This document shows, piece after piece, positions 9,501 through 17,727 of a DNA stretch of 47,659 nucleotides. Location of the stretch: positions 1 to 47,659 of the forward strand of contig JAQVEX010000014.1 in NCBI GenBank assembly GCA_028697555.1. The letters run 5' to 3'. Numbering within the stretch: position 1 is the first letter of the stretch; each line of letters starts with the position of its first letter. Source of the stretch: Lentimicrobiaceae bacterium. GTDB taxonomy: Bacteria; Bacteroidota; Bacteroidia; Bacteroidales; UBA4417. Below the pieces are notes generated by a model. The model saw nothing but the letters and a program-made list of their open reading frames with translations, searched no databases and had not been told where the DNA came from. The position numbers and the translations under genes were made by a program.

Positions 9501-11171
9501 ATGAAACTGAAAACAACTTCGTTAAACTATAAAGACGGATACTTTATTTCGATAGTATTGCTTGTTGCTAGCTTGCCGCTCTCGAAGTTTACGATGAGTG
9601 TTTTTCAGTTTTGCATCTTGTTTTTTTGGCTTTGGCATGGAGTTTCTTACCCCAAAAGTTTGAGCCGGTCAAGCAAAAACTCTGTAATAAAAATCATTTT
9701 TGCTTACTTAGCGGAAATTTTTAAACAGCTTATAAACAAGTTTAAAATACTGTTTAAAAATAAAGTTGCGTTGGTTTTTGTTTCTATTTTCTTTATGCAC
9801 ATTATTGGTCTCACCTACACCACCGATTTTAATTACGCATTTAACGACATCAGAATAAAAGTTCCGTTGTTTATTCTCCCTTTGTTTTTCGTTAGCGGTC
9901 CAAAATTATCAATAAAACAGCTACACATTATTTTTATAGTTTACATTCTCGCTGTTTTAGGCGGAATTACCTATCAATCATTGCTTTTTTACCAAGCCGG
10001 CGAAGCAAGTGCCTACGCAATAAACTCGCACGTTAGCCACATACGTTTTAGTCTTAACGCTATTTTTGCAATGGCACTTTGTTTCTACTTTGTTTTTAGT
10101 AAAATCTTTAAAAACGTACTTGTCAGACTGCTTTTTGTTATTCCAATTGCCATAATTGTAGCGTTTGTTTCACACTTTAATTATAAAACCGGAATTATGC
10201 TTATCCCTATAGTGGTTGGACTATCGGTGGTATTTTTAATTATTAATTGTAAAAATAAAATAGTAAAAACAACGGCTATAATCGGTACAGCAATAGTGAT
10301 AATTTTGGGCATAATTGGAATTAAAATTTTGTTCGACAGTTTTAAACCGAAAACAATAGACTTTGCCACTTTGGATAAGGTAACGGCAAACGGAAACGCC
10401 TACACACACGATACGACAAACTACAAAACCCACAACGGCAAATGGATGGGCTTGTATATTTGTTATCCCGAACTCATCGAAGAATGGAACAAACACAGCT
10501 CTACCGATTTTTACGGCAAAGACAAAAAAGATCAGCCGATTAGGGGAACGTTGATAAAATATTTAGCATCAAAAGACCTAAGAAAAGATGCCGAAGGTTT
10601 TAGTAAACTTAGCAGCGAAGATATTGAAAACATTGAAAACGGCATAAATAATGCAAATTATACGTCGGGAAAGACATTGCGTAACAATTTTGAAGATTTT
10701 TATGCGGGATATTGCAACTACAAAACCAACAAATACGTCAATTACAACACGTATTGGCAAAGAGTTGAATATTGGCGTACATCTATTTTGATAATAAAAC
10801 AGCATCCTGTTTTTGGCGTTGGCACCGGCGATTTGCAATTGGCATTCGACAAACAGTACGAAAAAATGCAAAGCACTTTGGATACTCAATTCCGACATCG
10901 CTCGCATAATCAGTTTTTGGCTATTGCTATTGCGTTTGGATTAGTTGGCTTGGCTTTATTCGTTTTCGTACAATTTTATCCGCCAATAAAACAAAAAAGT
11001 TTTAAAAATTACTATTTCTACATTTTTTGGTTCATAGCAATGATATCAATGCTTACCGAAGACACATTGGAAACCCAAGAAGGTGTTACATTTTACGCAG
11101 TTTTTATGGCTTTGTTTTTATTTGCAGTAAATTTTGCCAATAGCAACGATAAATCGGAACAAGAAACTTAA
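9501..11171 (+). CDS. O-antigen ligase-like (Wzy_C family) polytopic membrane protein
   Basis: A 556-residue inner-membrane protein with about ten hydrophobic segments and one large hydrophilic loop (about residues 280-460). The loop carries the pattern RGTLIKYLASKDLRKDAEG, recognisable in Bacteroidota O-antigen ligase homologues. It is followed by WQRVEYWRTS, GVGTGD and RHRSHNQFL, the conserved arginine and histidine features of WaaL/Wzy_C proteins. Such proteins polymerise surface glycans or attach them to lipid A-core or protein. No other glycan-assembly genes are adjacent, so the substrate cannot be named; ligase rather than polymerase is the more likely role. Confidence 0.8.
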   Translation: MKLKTTSLNYKDGYFISIVLLVASLPLSKFTMSVFQFCILFFWLWHGVSYPKSLSRSSKNSVIKIIFAYLAEIFKQLINKFKILFKNKVALVFVSIFFMHIIGLTYTTDFNYAFNDIRIKVPLFILPLFFVSGPKLSIKQLHIIFIVYILAVLGGITYQSLLFYQAGEASAYAINSHVSHIRFSLNAIFAMALCFYFVFSKIFKNVLVRLLFVIPIAIIVAFVSHFNYKTGIMLIPIVVGLSVVFLIINCKNKIVKTTAIIGTAIVIILGIIGIKILFDSFKPKTIDFATLDKVTANGNAYTHDTTNYKTHNGKWMGLYICYPELIEEWNKHSSTDFYGKDKKDQPIRGTLIKYLASKDLRKDAEGFSKLSSEDIENIENGINNANYTSGKTLRNNFEDFYAGYCNYKTNKYVNYNTYWQRVEYWRTSILIIKQHPVFGVGTGDLQLAFDKQYEKMQSTLDTQFRHRSHNQFLAIAIAFGLVGLALFVFVQFYPPIKQKSFKNYYFYIFWFIAMISMLTEDTLETQEGVTFYAVFMALFLFAVNFANSNDKSEQET

Positions 11172-11184
11172 ACACAACACGATT

Positions 11185-11661
11185 ATGGAAAAAAAACATA
11201 TTACTATCAGTTACAACGAGTTTTCAAACGTAAATGAGCTTGAAGAATATCAACAAAAGTTAATTCGCAAAGCCGAAATTGTTTTAAAAAATGCTTACGC
11301 TCCTTTCTCGAATTTTAAAGTCGGAGCAGCCGTATTGTTAAGTAATAATAAAGTAGTTACGGGCTGCAATCAGGAGAATGCTGCTTTCCCTTCGGGATTG
11401 TGTGCCGAAAGAGTTGCTCTTTTTTCTGCTGCATCAAAATATCCGGGTGTAAAAGTAAAATGTATTGCCATTGCCGCCGAAAGTAGTAATCTGTTTTCAC
11501 CTGATATTGTAACACCCTGCGGTGCTTGCTGTCAGGTTATGAGTGAGTTTCAACTACATAATAATGAACCGATAGAAGTGCTGCTTAAAGGCAAAAATAA
11601 AATAATTCAACTGTTTGGAATCCAACAACTATTACCTTTTACATTTAAAACCAACGGTTAA
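11185..11661 (+). CDS. cdd: Cytidine deaminase
   Basis: A zinc hydrolase converting cytidine/deoxycytidine to uridine/deoxyuridine in pyrimidine salvage. It has 158 residues from the ATG at 11185. Zinc ligands are Cys73 in CAE (with catalytic Glu75) and Cys112/Cys115 in PCGAC. This is the homotetrameric short Cdd class with three cysteines. A longer reading from 11134 would overlap the preceding gene and adds 17 residues that look like its shadow, so it is rejected. It is the last gene of the lepA run and is followed by a hairpin with a T run. Confidence 0.95.
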   Translation: MEKKHITISYNEFSNVNELEEYQQKLIRKAEIVLKNAYAPFSNFKVGAAVLLSNNKVVTGCNQENAAFPSGLCAERVALFSAASKYPGVKVKCIAIAAESSNLFSPDIVTPCGACCQVMSEFQLHNNEPIEVLLKGKNKIIQLFGIQQLLPFTFKTNG

Positions 11662-11704
11662 CCGATTGGCGAAAATCTTGCCTGAAACAATAAATTCACC
11701 TTAC

Positions 11705-11741
11705 TTTTTACAGATAATTTTTACCATCTGAAAGTTTTTTT
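11705..11741 (+). terminator. Probable terminator of the lepA-cdd operon
   Basis: CTTT and CAGAT pair with ATCTG and AAAG, with a three-base TTA bulge and a 10-base loop, followed by seven T residues. It lies about 45 bases after the cdd stop. The stem is weak but the T run is good. Confidence 0.5.
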
Positions 11742-11836
11742 CATTTTATTAACCTTTATTAAAAAAGTTTTTATAACTTTACAAGAAATTTTTAGCCGTG
11801 TCTTTCAAAAATTTAATATTCACATACTTACACATT

Positions 11837-11938
11837 TTAAGCCGCCAAAAAGGCAATAGACATTGCTTATCTGTTTATTAACATAGCAGATAAGCACAAA
11901 ACAACGGCTTAAGCTACTTGCCTTAATTTAAAGTAGCT
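11837..11938 (+). ncRNA. Structured leader upstream of the first lipoprotein gene
   Basis: An outer stem TTAAGCCG/CGGCTTAA (11837-11844 with 11905-11912) encloses a perfect 9-bp hairpin GCTTATCTG/CAGATAAGC (11865-11873 with 11887-11895). A second hairpin AGCTACTT/AAGTAGCT (11912-11919 with 11931-11938) follows immediately. The start codon is 38 bases downstream. It lies in a 314-base gap; a weak promoter-like TAACTTTA is near 11774. It could be a cis-regulatory leader or small RNA. I do not recognise a known riboswitch class. Confidence 0.35.
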
Positions 11939-11975
11939 AAACAAAATAATAATAAATTTAAAAAATAATATAAAT

Positions 11976-12455
11976 ATGAAAAAGTTTAGTTTAATTAAAA
12001 TAGCTGTAATAGCAATTATTGCTACTTTAAGTCTTGGACTTTTCACGGCTTGTAACAAAGAGAATGATGCTTTATCATCTAGTAAAGATAATGAGGTTAC
12101 TATTGTTACACCCGAAAATGATATTTTCACAAAATGGGAGTGCTTTTCTGCTAAAGGTATTAAAATTACATTAGATTTATATAAAGACAGATATTATACA
12201 ACACTAAGTGATACTACTCCTTCCTTATGTAAGGGCTTATTTTTTGCAAACAACGTTTGGGTAGAATATCAAATGAATCAGGATACAATGTTTCTTACCA
12301 AAATTGGAGATTTAGAGTTGGTACCTGATGGTAGTGTTAGTCCCAAATGGTTAATAGACACACCTTCTGATAACGTTATGGCAATGGAATACTTAGGGCT
12401 TATACCTGCTGTTGAATACATAGAATTAATGTATGAGTTTAAACGTATTAAATAG
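11976..12455 (+). CDS. Small lipoprotein, tandem paralogue 1
   Basis: I do not recognise a named family. The 159-residue product has a lysine-start signal peptide with a lipobox-like LGLFTAC; Cys26 is the probable lipidated residue, so it should be membrane-anchored. The mature part contains the segments TPENDIFTKWEC, TLDLYKDRYYTTLSDTTP and NNVWVEYQMNQDTMFLTKIGD and ends in YEFKRIK, which suggests a compact beta-rich (lipocalin-like) fold. It is closely similar over its whole length to the product at 12690-13136, so the two arose by tandem duplication. Only this copy has the long structured leader. Confidence 0.8.
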   Translation: MKKFSLIKIAVIAIIATLSLGLFTACNKENDALSSSKDNEVTIVTPENDIFTKWECFSAKGIKITLDLYKDRYYTTLSDTTPSLCKGLFFANNVWVEYQMNQDTMFLTKIGDLELVPDGSVSPKWLIDTPSDNVMAMEYLGLIPAVEYIELMYEFKRIK

Positions 12456-12506
12456 TTTTGCTCAATAAAAAAGGGTGCAGCAGATTTCCCCCGCTACCGC
12501 CCCCGC

Positions 12507-12678
12507 TACCGCACGATTGCATCGTGTGGTAATTGTTTCTGAAAACATTAACTTGTTAAATCATTAGAATTTTGTATTTTTGGCATTCAACTAAATTGAG
12601 AAAATTATAATGAGCCGCAACTACAAGTTTCGGACTTGCCACACGATACAATCGTGCGACAGCAAAATAGTTAACTAA
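12507..12678 (+). mobile_element. REP-flanked remnant of a RAYT (REP-associated tyrosine transposase) gene
   Basis: REP copy 1 (12507-12531) is a strong hairpin, TACCGCACGAT-TGC-ATCGTGTGGTA. REP copy 2 (12639-12658) is the reverse complement of its core, 19 of 20 bases identical, so the two are inverted. Between them an ATG (12610) opens MSRNYKFR, which matches the start of Bacteroidota RAYT transposases, and then runs straight into REP copy 2, ending at a stop at 12676-12678. Nearly all of the transposase, including its catalytic residues, is gone. An internal deletion of a REP-RAYT-REP unit explains the layout. Confidence 0.55.
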
Positions 12679-12689
12679 ATTCTAAAAAT

Positions 12690-13136
12690 ATGAAAAAGTT
12701 TAATTTAATAAAAATAGTTGTAATAGCGATAATTGCTGCTTTAGGTATTGGTCTTTTCTCGGCTTGCAACAAGGACAATGATAATGCAAATGCTGTTACA
12801 CCCGAAAATGATGTTTTCACAAAATGGGAGTGTGTTACTACCAGAGGTAATAAAGTTACATTAGATTTGTACAAAGACAAATATTTTACCACACTAAGCG
12901 ATACTACTCCTATGTTATGTACAGGCTTATTGTTTGGAAACAATGTATGGGTAGAATATCAAATGAATCAGGATACGATGTTTCTTACCAAAATTGGAGA
13001 TTTTGTAATAGAACCTTCTGGTGGTAGTCCCGGATGGTTTATAGACAAACCTTCTGAGAACATTATGATAATGGAGTACTTAGGTCTTATAGTCGGAATT
13101 GTAGAAATAACATATGAGTTTAAACGTGTTGAATAG
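12690..13136 (+). CDS. Small lipoprotein, tandem paralogue 2
   Basis: The 148-residue paralogue of the gene at 11976. It has a signal peptide with lipobox LGIGLFSAC and Cys26 as the likely lipidation site. The conserved blocks TPENDVFTKWEC, VTLDLYKDKYFTTLSDTTP, WVEYQMNQDTMFLTKIGD and YEFKRVE are nearly identical to copy 1, while the spacer after the cysteine is shorter by about nine residues. The gene is 15 bases upstream of the ChaN-like gene, so those two are probably co-transcribed. The function is unknown. Confidence 0.8.
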   Translation: MKKFNLIKIVVIAIIAALGIGLFSACNKDNDNANAVTPENDVFTKWECVTTRGNKVTLDLYKDKYFTTLSDTTPMLCTGLLFGNNVWVEYQMNQDTMFLTKIGDFVIEPSGGSPGWFIDKPSENIMIMEYLGLIVGIVEITYEFKRVE

Positions 13137-13151
13137 TTTTTGAATAATTCT

Positions 13152-14024
13152 ATGATGAAAAAATTATTACTAATTATTTTAACGCTAATTATTGCAACTT
13201 CCCTAACTGTTGACAAGCCTGCATACTTGATTTACAATTCGGCAGGAAAATCGAATAAATATCAAAAAATGATTAAATCTTGTGCCAAAGCCGATATTAT
13301 TCTGTTTGGCGAACTGCACAACAATCCCATTTGCCACTGGTTGGAATTTTCTCTAACAAAAGATTTGCACAAAGCTAAATCGGGTAATATAATTTTGGGT
13401 GCAGAAATGTTTGAAAGCGACAATCAACTTATTTTAGACGAATACCTCAGCGGCTTGATAAAAGAAAGAAATTTTGAAAACGAAGCCAAACTATGGAATA
13501 ACTACACAACCGACTATAAGCCTATTGTTGAGTTTGCAAAAGAAAACGAATTAACATTTGTTGCCACAAACATACCTCGCAGATATGCAGCTCTTGTTAA
13601 TAGCGAAGGTTTTGAAGGTTTGGATAAACTAAGCGATGATGCTAAATCGCTTATACCTCCATTGCCCATTCTTTACGACGAAAACTTACCTTGCTATAAA
13701 AACATTGCTGAAAATATCGGCATGATGCCTAACAAAAACACTCTTAATAATATTGGGAAAGCTCAAGCCGTTAAAGATGCAACAATGGCTCACTTTATTT
13801 ACAAAAACTTTAAAAAAGGAAACACATTTATTCACTTCAACGGAAGATACCATTCCGATAACTTTTCGAGTATAGTTTGGTATTTGAACCAATTAGACAG
13901 CACACTGAAAATAACTACTATAAGCTGTGTAGAACAAGACGATATTCAATCCTTTGAAGAAAAAAATAAGGGTATAGCTGATTTTATTATTGCTATACCC
14001 TCAGATATGACTAAGACTTACTAA
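13152..14024 (+). CDS. ChaN family (DUF399-like) lipoprotein-related protein
   Basis: Homologues of ChaN (Campylobacter iron-regulated lipoprotein, haem-binding) share the opening ILFGELHNNPICHWLE, an ILGAEMFESDNQ block, and a later DATMAHFIYKNF...HFNGRYHSD block, all present here. The protein is about 290 residues with an N-terminal hydrophobic signal segment. The cleavage region (TVDKPAYLIY) lacks a lipobox cysteine, unlike ChaN itself, so it is probably periplasmic. The start is ATG 13152 or 13155; the upstream TTG is less likely. It converges on the aminotransferase gene, with 9 bases between the stop codons. Confidence 0.8.
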   Translation: MMKKLLLIILTLIIATSLTVDKPAYLIYNSAGKSNKYQKMIKSCAKADIILFGELHNNPICHWLEFSLTKDLHKAKSGNIILGAEMFESDNQLILDEYLSGLIKERNFENEAKLWNNYTTDYKPIVEFAKENELTFVATNIPRRYAALVNSEGFEGLDKLSDDAKSLIPPLPILYDENLPCYKNIAENIGMMPNKNTLNNIGKAQAVKDATMAHFIYKNFKKGNTFIHFNGRYHSDNFSSIVWYLNQLDSTLKITTISCVEQDDIQSFEEKNKGIADFIIAIPSDMTKTY

Positions 14025-14033
14025 AAACTATGT

Positions 14034-15362
14034 TTAGTTTTTAAAATCCTTATTAAACTGTATAAGTCTCTTTTCTAGGTCTGGGAATTGATCACGATAT
14101 ACCAACGAAACACAAGCTCTTAGTCCTTCGGTTCTTTCGCTACCGGTAATTCTTAGCGAAATCGCACTTACTCCGTAATAAATAAGCGCTTCAATAAGTT
14201 GTTCGCCACTCAATCCCGGGTACGAAATTGTGAAATAAAATCCGTCGGCTACAGGCTCGTCAAGGTCTTTATCGTAAACTATTTTGAAACCGTTGTCGGT
14301 AAAGAGTTTTTTCATAATTCTAGCTTTTTCGCCGTACTCAATAACGTCGTCTCTAAAATTATATACGCCATCATTGGTAGCTTTAAGCATGGCAGCCAAA
14401 GCGTACTGCGCCGAGTGTGCAGTACCCGAACTCAATGAATATACTGTTCCGAACACTATTGCTCTACCAAATTTTGAATTTCCAAAATACTGTACAAGAT
14501 TTTCCGATTCAGTGTTGAAAAGTTTATCGCTAATAACCATTACGCCTATACGCTGACCGGCATAACTAAACGCTTTAGAACTGCTGATAAGCATAACGTA
14601 ATTGTCGGTGTATTTTGCTACACTTGGCTGATAAGGAGGTTTGCCAGGCTGTCCGTAATCTTTACGGAAGTCCATTGCAAAGTAAGCCAAATCTTCTAAA
14701 ACTATAACATTGTACTTATTTGCCAACTCGCCTATTATCTTTAATTCATCGTCGGTTAAGCATACCCACGACGGATTGTTAGGATTGGAATATAGAATTG
14801 AGTGCACGTTGCCTTTCGACAAATATTCCTCTAATTTTCCTCTTAGTTTTTCTCCTCTAAAATTATATACGTCAAACGATTCAAATTTTTGTCCCAAAAC
14901 TCTGTGTTGTTGTTTGTGCACAGGAAATCCCGGGTCGATGAAAAGAGTGGTATCTTTCTCTTTGCTCATTCTGTTAAGGGTTAAAAACAAAGCAAAACTT
15001 GCTTGCATAGAACCGACTGTCGGGATACACGACGAAGGACTTACATCAACATCGATAAAGTTTTTAACAAAACGCGAAATTTCGGTCTTTAACTCGGGTA
15101 TTCCGTCTATATCGGGATATACAGCAGCTACGCCTTTTTTCAGTGCAGCAATCTCTGCATTGGTACCGATTTCTGTTGGTACTAATCCCGGAACTCCCAT
15201 TTCCATTCTAACGTATCTAACTCCGCTATCGCGCTCAATGTTATCTACCAATCTTTTAATTTCTCTAATGCTGGCTTTGCCAACAGACGACAAACCCATC
15301 AATTGTAAGTTCTTCTTAACAACTTCTGCGGGTACTGGTGTGTTTTTATATTCAAAATTCAT
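14034..15362 (-). CDS. PLP-dependent aminotransferase, class I/II
   Basis: A fold-type I aminotransferase of 442 residues. The PLP-binding lysine is in SSSKAFSYAGQRIGVM, the Asn of the cofactor pocket in YSNPNNPSW, and the Asp-x-x-Tyr in LEDLAYFAMDF. The C-terminal substrate-carboxylate arginine is likely in SLRITGSERTEGLRACVS. It belongs to the aspartate/aromatic aminotransferase superfamily; I cannot name the amino donor. It is preceded by an element one or two bases off the promoter consensus (GACCTTTG at 15390-15397) and by a heptamer array further upstream. Confidence 0.85.
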   Translation of the reverse strand: MNFEYKNTPVPAEVVKKNLQLMGLSSVGKASIREIKRLVDNIERDSGVRYVRMEMGVPGLVPTEIGTNAEIAALKKGVAAVYPDIDGIPELKTEISRFVKNFIDVDVSPSSCIPTVGSMQASFALFLTLNRMSKEKDTTLFIDPGFPVHKQQHRVLGQKFESFDVYNFRGEKLRGKLEEYLSKGNVHSILYSNPNNPSWVCLTDDELKIIGELANKYNVIVLEDLAYFAMDFRKDYGQPGKPPYQPSVAKYTDNYVMLISSSKAFSYAGQRIGVMVISDKLFNTESENLVQYFGNSKFGRAIVFGTVYSLSSGTAHSAQYALAAMLKATNDGVYNFRDDVIEYGEKARIMKKLFTDNGFKIVYDKDLDEPVADGFYFTISYPGLSGEQLIEALIYYGVSAISLRITGSERTEGLRACVSLVYRDQFPDLEKRLIQFNKDFKN

Positions 15363-15485
15363 AATTATAACTGTATTTTTATTTCAATGCAAAGGTCTGA
15401 TTAATTTTCCAAATAAGCAAGGCGTTGGACTAAATATGTTTTAAAAGGAGTGCAAAATCATTAATGTAGGATAATACCTTGAAAT

Positions 15486-15660
15486 GGTGAGTGGTGAGTG
15501 GTGGGTGGCGGTTGGAAGACGGAAGACAGAAGACAGAAGACAGAAGACAGAAATTAGAATTATCAAATTTTTAACTCTGACTCATAACTCGAAACTCGCA
15601 ACATCCCGAAACTTCGGGATAACCCGAAACACGCAACCCGAAACCCGCAACTTCGTGATT
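15486..15660. repeat. Heptamer array A (25 units of 7 bases)
   Basis: The segment reads in unbroken 7-base phase. It starts with GGTGAGT twice and passes through GGAAGAC twice and AGAAGAC three times (15514-15548). It ends in words such as ATAACTC, GAAACTC, GCAACCC and GAAACCC. Left words are G-rich on this strand and right words C-rich. It includes a local hairpin ATCCCGAA/TTCGGGAT. It fills most of the 404-base gap between the divergent aminotransferase and EamA genes. An open reading frame over it is an artefact of the repeat. Confidence 0.85.
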
Positions 15661-15736
15661 AAAGATGATTATAGGACTCAATAATTCAAAATAGACATTA
15701 AGAACATTTAACTACCCACAAATAAAACTAAAATAT

Positions 15737-15744
15737 TACCTTTG
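15737..15744 (+). promoter_or_regulatory. -7 promoter element of the EamA gene
   Basis: TACCTTTG is an exact TAnnTTTG match, 22 bases before the ATG. Confidence 0.6.
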
Positions 15745-15766
15745 CCGTTTTATATAAAAATCATTT

Positions 15767-16675
15767 ATGAATTCTATAAAATCTAACAATACTGTAAAAG
15801 GAGCCATTGCCATATGCATTGCTGCAACACTTTGGGGATTAGACGGAGTTGTCCTTACTCCTCGTTTGCATTTACTGGATATATCATTGGTTGTTTTTGT
15901 ACTGCACGCTCTACCGTTTACTTTAATGTGCGCTATATTTTCAAAAGAAATTAAATTACTTAAGACCTTTAATTTTCAAGATTATTTAGGCTTTATTCTT
16001 GTAGCATTTTTCGGCGGATTCTTAGGAACTTACGCTATAGTAAAAGCTCTATTTTTGGTTGATTTTCAACAACTTACAATTGTAATATTACTACAAAAAC
16101 TTCAACCGATTTTTGCTATAATTTTAGCAGCTATAATACTGAAAGAAAAGTTTCAGAAAAATTTCCTACTGTGGGCAAGTATTGCAATAGTTGCAGGCTA
16201 CTTTTTAACCTTCGGATTTAACGCTCCCAACTTTAACCCAAGCGATAAAACAGGGCTAGCCGCCTTGTACTCTTTATTAGCCGCATTTTCATTTGGTGCT
16301 TCTACAGTAATAAGCAAAAAAATACTATTCAGATTTAATTTCGTTTCGGCAACCTACTACCGATTTGGTTTTACAGCCCTTATTACCCTTATTATCTTGC
16401 TATTTAGCAATAAAATAGGTTTGGTTGTAACTATTAATCCTAACCAATGGTTAATATTTTTAATTATTGGCTTAACTACGGGCTCGGGTGCTATATTCCT
16501 ATATTACTACGGACTTAGAAAAGTAAAAGCAATGGTTTCGAGTATTTGCGAACTGTGCTACCCAATTTCTGCTATTATATTCGACTATATTTTTAACGGA
16601 AAAGTGCTTTCGCTTGTACAATGGGTTAGCGCTACAGTTATGATTTTAGCCATTTACAGATTGAGTAAGAATTAG
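15767..16675 (+). CDS. EamA/DMT family transporter
   Basis: A 302-residue inner-membrane protein with about ten hydrophobic helices arranged as two EamA repeats (about residues 10-145 and 160-300). Typical features are AICIAATLWGLDGVVL at the start, an internal LQKLQPIFAIILAAIILKEKF segment closing repeat 1, and YYGLRKVKAMVSSICELCYPISAII in repeat 2. Members export or import amino acids, nucleotides or other small metabolites; the substrate cannot be told from sequence. It is flanked on both sides by heptamer arrays. Confidence 0.9.
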   Translation: MNSIKSNNTVKGAIAICIAATLWGLDGVVLTPRLHLLDISLVVFVLHALPFTLMCAIFSKEIKLLKTFNFQDYLGFILVAFFGGFLGTYAIVKALFLVDFQQLTIVILLQKLQPIFAIILAAIILKEKFQKNFLLWASIAIVAGYFLTFGFNAPNFNPSDKTGLAALYSLLAAFSFGASTVISKKILFRFNFVSATYYRFGFTALITLIILLFSNKIGLVVTINPNQWLIFLIIGLTTGSGAIFLYYYGLRKVKAMVSSICELCYPISAIIFDYIFNGKVLSLVQWVSATVMILAIYRLSKN

Positions 16676-16694
16676 TGTGAAAAATATAGGTTAG

Positions 16695-16883
16695 CTATTG
16701 GCTTTGGCTGTCAGCCGTTGGCGGGTAAAGTTAGAAATTAGAAGTCTGAAGGTAGAAGTGGAGAAATTCACTGTTATTAACCTCTATTTCTAATTTCTAA
16801 TTTTTAATTGACTCATAACTCATAACTCGAAACTCAAAACTATCCCGCAATCCGCACCATCCACCATTCACCAACCACCATTC
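16695..16883. repeat. Heptamer array B (27 units of 7 bases)
   Basis: It runs in one phase from TATTGGC to CCATTCA. The middle holds TTAGAAA and TTAGAAG on one side and two TTTCTAA units (16786-16799) on the other, which are near-complements. Then follow two ATAACTC, GAAACTC, TCCCGCA, ATCCGCA, CCATCCA and two CCATTCA. From 16786 on, fourteen consecutive units fit without an inserted or lost base. It lies between EamA (20 bases after its stop) and ppa. Words are shared with arrays A, C, E and F. Confidence 0.85.
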
Positions 16884-16931
16884 ACATATAAATTATACAA
16901 ACAAATTTTATCTTATTAACCTAATAATTAC

Positions 16932-16939
16932 TACTTTTG
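16932..16939 (+). promoter_or_regulatory. -7 promoter element of ppa
   Basis: TACTTTTG is an exact TAnnTTTG match, 32 bases before the ATG. Confidence 0.6.
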
Positions 16940-16971
16940 CAGTTACAACAATAACATAAAAAACAAATAAT

Positions 16972-17643
16972 ATGGCAAATATTTTAATGGATCCTATAGG
17001 TAAGCTAATGGGACTTAGATATAAATCGCACCCATGGCACGGCGTTGAGCTTGGCGAAGAATGTCCCGACGTTGTTACCTGTTTTATCGAAATGGTTTCT
17101 ACCGATACCGTGAAATACGAAGTTGACAAAACCAGCGGCTATCTCAGGTTAGACCGTCCTCAAAAATACTCAAATGTTGTACCGGCTTTATACGGCTTTT
17201 TACCGCAAACATACAGCGGCGATTCAGTTGCTGAATTTTGTATGCAAAAAAGCGGCAAAACGGGAATTAAAGGAGATGGCGACCCTATCGACATTTGCGT
17301 TCTGACCGAAAAAACAATTTCGCACGGAGATTTTTTGGTACATGCACGACCCATAGGCGGATTTAGAATGATTGACGGAGACGAATCTGATGACAAATTA
17401 ATTGCAGTGCTATACAATGATGCTGTTTATGGCGATTATCAAGATATTAACGACTGCCCCGAACTCGTTGTTCATCGATTGCAGCACTACTTTTTGACCT
17501 ACAAAGACTTGCCCGGGAAAGAAAGTAACGTCGAAATTACGCACATTTTTGGCAAAGAAGATGCACACGAAATAATTATGCGTTCGATAAAGGATTATAG
17601 AAATCACTTCAGTAATATATACACAATTTTGAAAGACGTATAA
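16972..17643 (+). CDS. ppa: Inorganic pyrophosphatase, family I
   Basis: A cytoplasmic Mg-dependent enzyme hydrolysing pyrophosphate to phosphate. The signature DGDPIDICVL is present, with preceding KYEVDKTSGYLRLDRP and the YGFLPQTY motif, all of the soluble family I fold. At 223 residues it is longer than E. coli Ppa (about 175) because of an N-terminal extension and a C-terminal tail, as seen in other Bacteroidota members. It has its own promoter. Confidence 0.95.
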   Translation: MANILMDPIGKLMGLRYKSHPWHGVELGEECPDVVTCFIEMVSTDTVKYEVDKTSGYLRLDRPQKYSNVVPALYGFLPQTYSGDSVAEFCMQKSGKTGIKGDGDPIDICVLTEKTISHGDFLVHARPIGGFRMIDGDESDDKLIAVLYNDAVYGDYQDINDCPELVVHRLQHYFLTYKDLPGKESNVEITHIFGKEDAHEIIMRSIKDYRNHFSNIYTILKDV

Positions 17644-17671
17644 TCGTTAATGCAATTGTAATGTTGTAATG

Positions 17672-17704
17672 TTTGTAGCACTTTACAATATTTTACTACT
17701 TTTG
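17672..17704 (+). promoter_or_regulatory. Promoter of the T9SS cargo operon
   Basis: TTTG at 17672-17675 (-33 element) and TACTTTTG at 17697-17704 (-7 element) are 21 bases apart, matching the Bacteroidota consensus. The ATG is 23 bases downstream. Confidence 0.7.
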
Positions 17705-17727
17705 TAAACAGTTAATATTCCATACTG

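Noticed and set aside
11134..11184. Longer start for cytidine deaminase
   Set aside because: It overlaps the ligase-like gene and adds residues unlike the family; the ATG at 11185 gives the normal length and a 13-base gap.
15484..15684. Open reading frame of 66 codons over heptamer array A
   Set aside because: Its product simply mirrors the 7-base repeat, it has no homologue-like features, and the repeat explains the absence of stops.
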